From contig JAHELQ010000300.1 of NCBI GenBank assembly GCA_024644125.1, forward strand, positions 1 through 6,702: DNA of 6,702 nucleotides, given 5' to 3'. The position numbers were made by a program, and so were the translations under genes. This document shows, one piece after another, positions 6,099 to 6,702 of the stretch. The notes below the pieces were generated by a model that was not told where the DNA came from, did no database searches, and saw only the letters and a list, made by a program, of their open reading frames with translations. This DNA is from Candidatus Aminicenantota bacterium. GTDB lineage: Bacteria > Acidobacteriota > Aminicenantia > UBA2199. Numbering within the stretch: the stretch's first letter is position 1; each line of letters begins with the position of its first letter.

Positions 6099-6702
6099 GA
6101 TATATTTTCACCTTTTCAATTCTGTTTTTCTGGATCTCCAATACTTCGAAGGTGTAATCCTCGATCGTCACCTTGTCGAGTTTATCGGGGATTTTTCCCA
6201 ACTTGAAGCTGATCAATCCCCCCACCGTCTGGTAGTCTTCATCTTCGTCCACTTTTATGGCCAGCGCTTCCGCCAGTTCAAAGACGTCCGTGTCTCCCTT
6301 GACGATAAAGTGGTCCTTTTCCTTGACAATCTGTTGAATGTCTTCGTCATACTCGTCCTGGATCTCGCCGACAATTTCTTCGATGATATCTTCCATAGTT
6401 ACCACTCCGGAAACGCCGCCGAATTCATCAACCACAATGGCGAATTTTTGCTTCGATTGTTGGAGTTCCTTTAAAAGTTCTAAAATCCTCATTGTATCGG
6501 GAATAAAAAATGCCGGGCGTAAAATTTCGTTTATATTAAAATTGGGTCTCTGAATATATTCGAATAGGTCTTTTGATAGGGCAATACCTTCGATGTTGTC
6601 GATGCGCTCGGAAATGACCGGATAGCGGGATTTTTTCCGTTCGTTGACAATCTTGATAATATCCTCCAGGCTGGAACCGATATCAATGTAGATCATGTCC
6701 AC
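6082..6702 (-). CDS. HlyC/CorC-family CBS-domain protein, C-terminal part (5' end outside window)
   Basis: The visible 206 residues begin inside the gene; the first codon in view is GTG, encoding an internal Val of the typical VDMIYIDI stretch. A CBS pair follows: KKSRYPVISERIDNIEGIA (23-41) with SKDLFEYI, then QKFAIVVDEFGGVSGVVTME (84-103) with DIIEEIVGEIQDEYD. The C-terminal CorC/HlyC transporter-associated domain starts near residue 125 and includes the VGGLISFKLGKIP segment. Relatives either carry an N-terminal CNNM membrane domain, linked to magnesium/cobalt efflux, or are soluble CorC-like proteins. Which applies cannot be told because the N-terminus is missing. It overlaps era by 17 nt, a gene neighbourhood common in bacteria. 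The 'hemolysin' name in databases should not be taken literally. Confidence 0.92.
   Translation of the reverse strand: MDMIYIDIGSSLEDIIKIVNERKKSRYPVISERIDNIEGIALSKDLFEYIQRPNFNINEILRPAFFIPDTMRILELLKELQQSKQKFAIVVDEFGGVSGVVTMEDIIEEIVGEIQDEYDEDIQQIVKEKDHFIVKGDTDVFELAEALAIKVDEDEDYQTVGGLISFKLGKIPDKLDKVTIEDYTFEVLEIQKNRIEKVKIYHEQKQ

Noticed and set aside
1..6702. CRISPR array, tRNA, rRNA, insertion sequence or phage genes
   Set aside because: No regular spacer-repeat pattern, cloverleaf, transposase or terminal inverted repeats were found on reading both strands; the only long repeats are the coding blade repeats.

Overview
All recognisable genes in this window lie on the minus strand, so transcription runs from high to low coordinates. 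GC content looks intermediate. The signal peptide followed by FG-GAP/VCBS repeats suggests a bacterium with an active secretion lifestyle. The core genes are ordinary bacterial ones. I cannot place the organism firmly. The mix of a corC-type gene followed by era, a prokaryotic OPT transporter, a YitJ-like methyltransferase and FG-GAP secreted proteins would fit FCB-type or similar uncultured lineages, but this is a guess.

Layout from high to low coordinates: (1) 6702-6082, the C-terminal part of a HlyC/CorC-type protein (CBS pair plus transporter-associated domain), entering from outside the window. (2) 6098-5211, the ribosome-assembly GTPase Era, overlapping the CBS gene by 17 nt. (3) 5207-3609, an OPT/YSL-family membrane transporter whose GTG start lies 3 nt after the era stop. 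These three genes look like one operon, closed by a strong intrinsic terminator at 3597-3571. (4) A leader of about 200 nt with inverted repeats, then 3409-941, a secreted 822-residue protein. It joins a helical, probably alpha/alpha-toroid domain to an FG-GAP/VCBS-type beta-propeller built from tandem two-blade units, and its own terminator is at 918-897. (5) About 894-442, a Panacea (SocA-like antitoxin) gene that has lost its 5' end. Its reading frame loses recognisable homology a few codons after the terminator of gene 4. (6) A good sigma70-type promoter at 383-355, then the first 101 codons of a homocysteine S-methyltransferase (probably the bifunctional YitJ type), running off the window at base 1.

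The housekeeping part (corC-like, era, OPT) and the methyltransferase look like normal chromosome. The stretch between them, holding the secreted protein and the broken antitoxin gene, looks like an accessory insertion or replacement site. I see no intact new defence or mobile system. The two most interesting points are the apparent circularly closed propeller of the secreted protein and the beheaded Panacea gene beside it.
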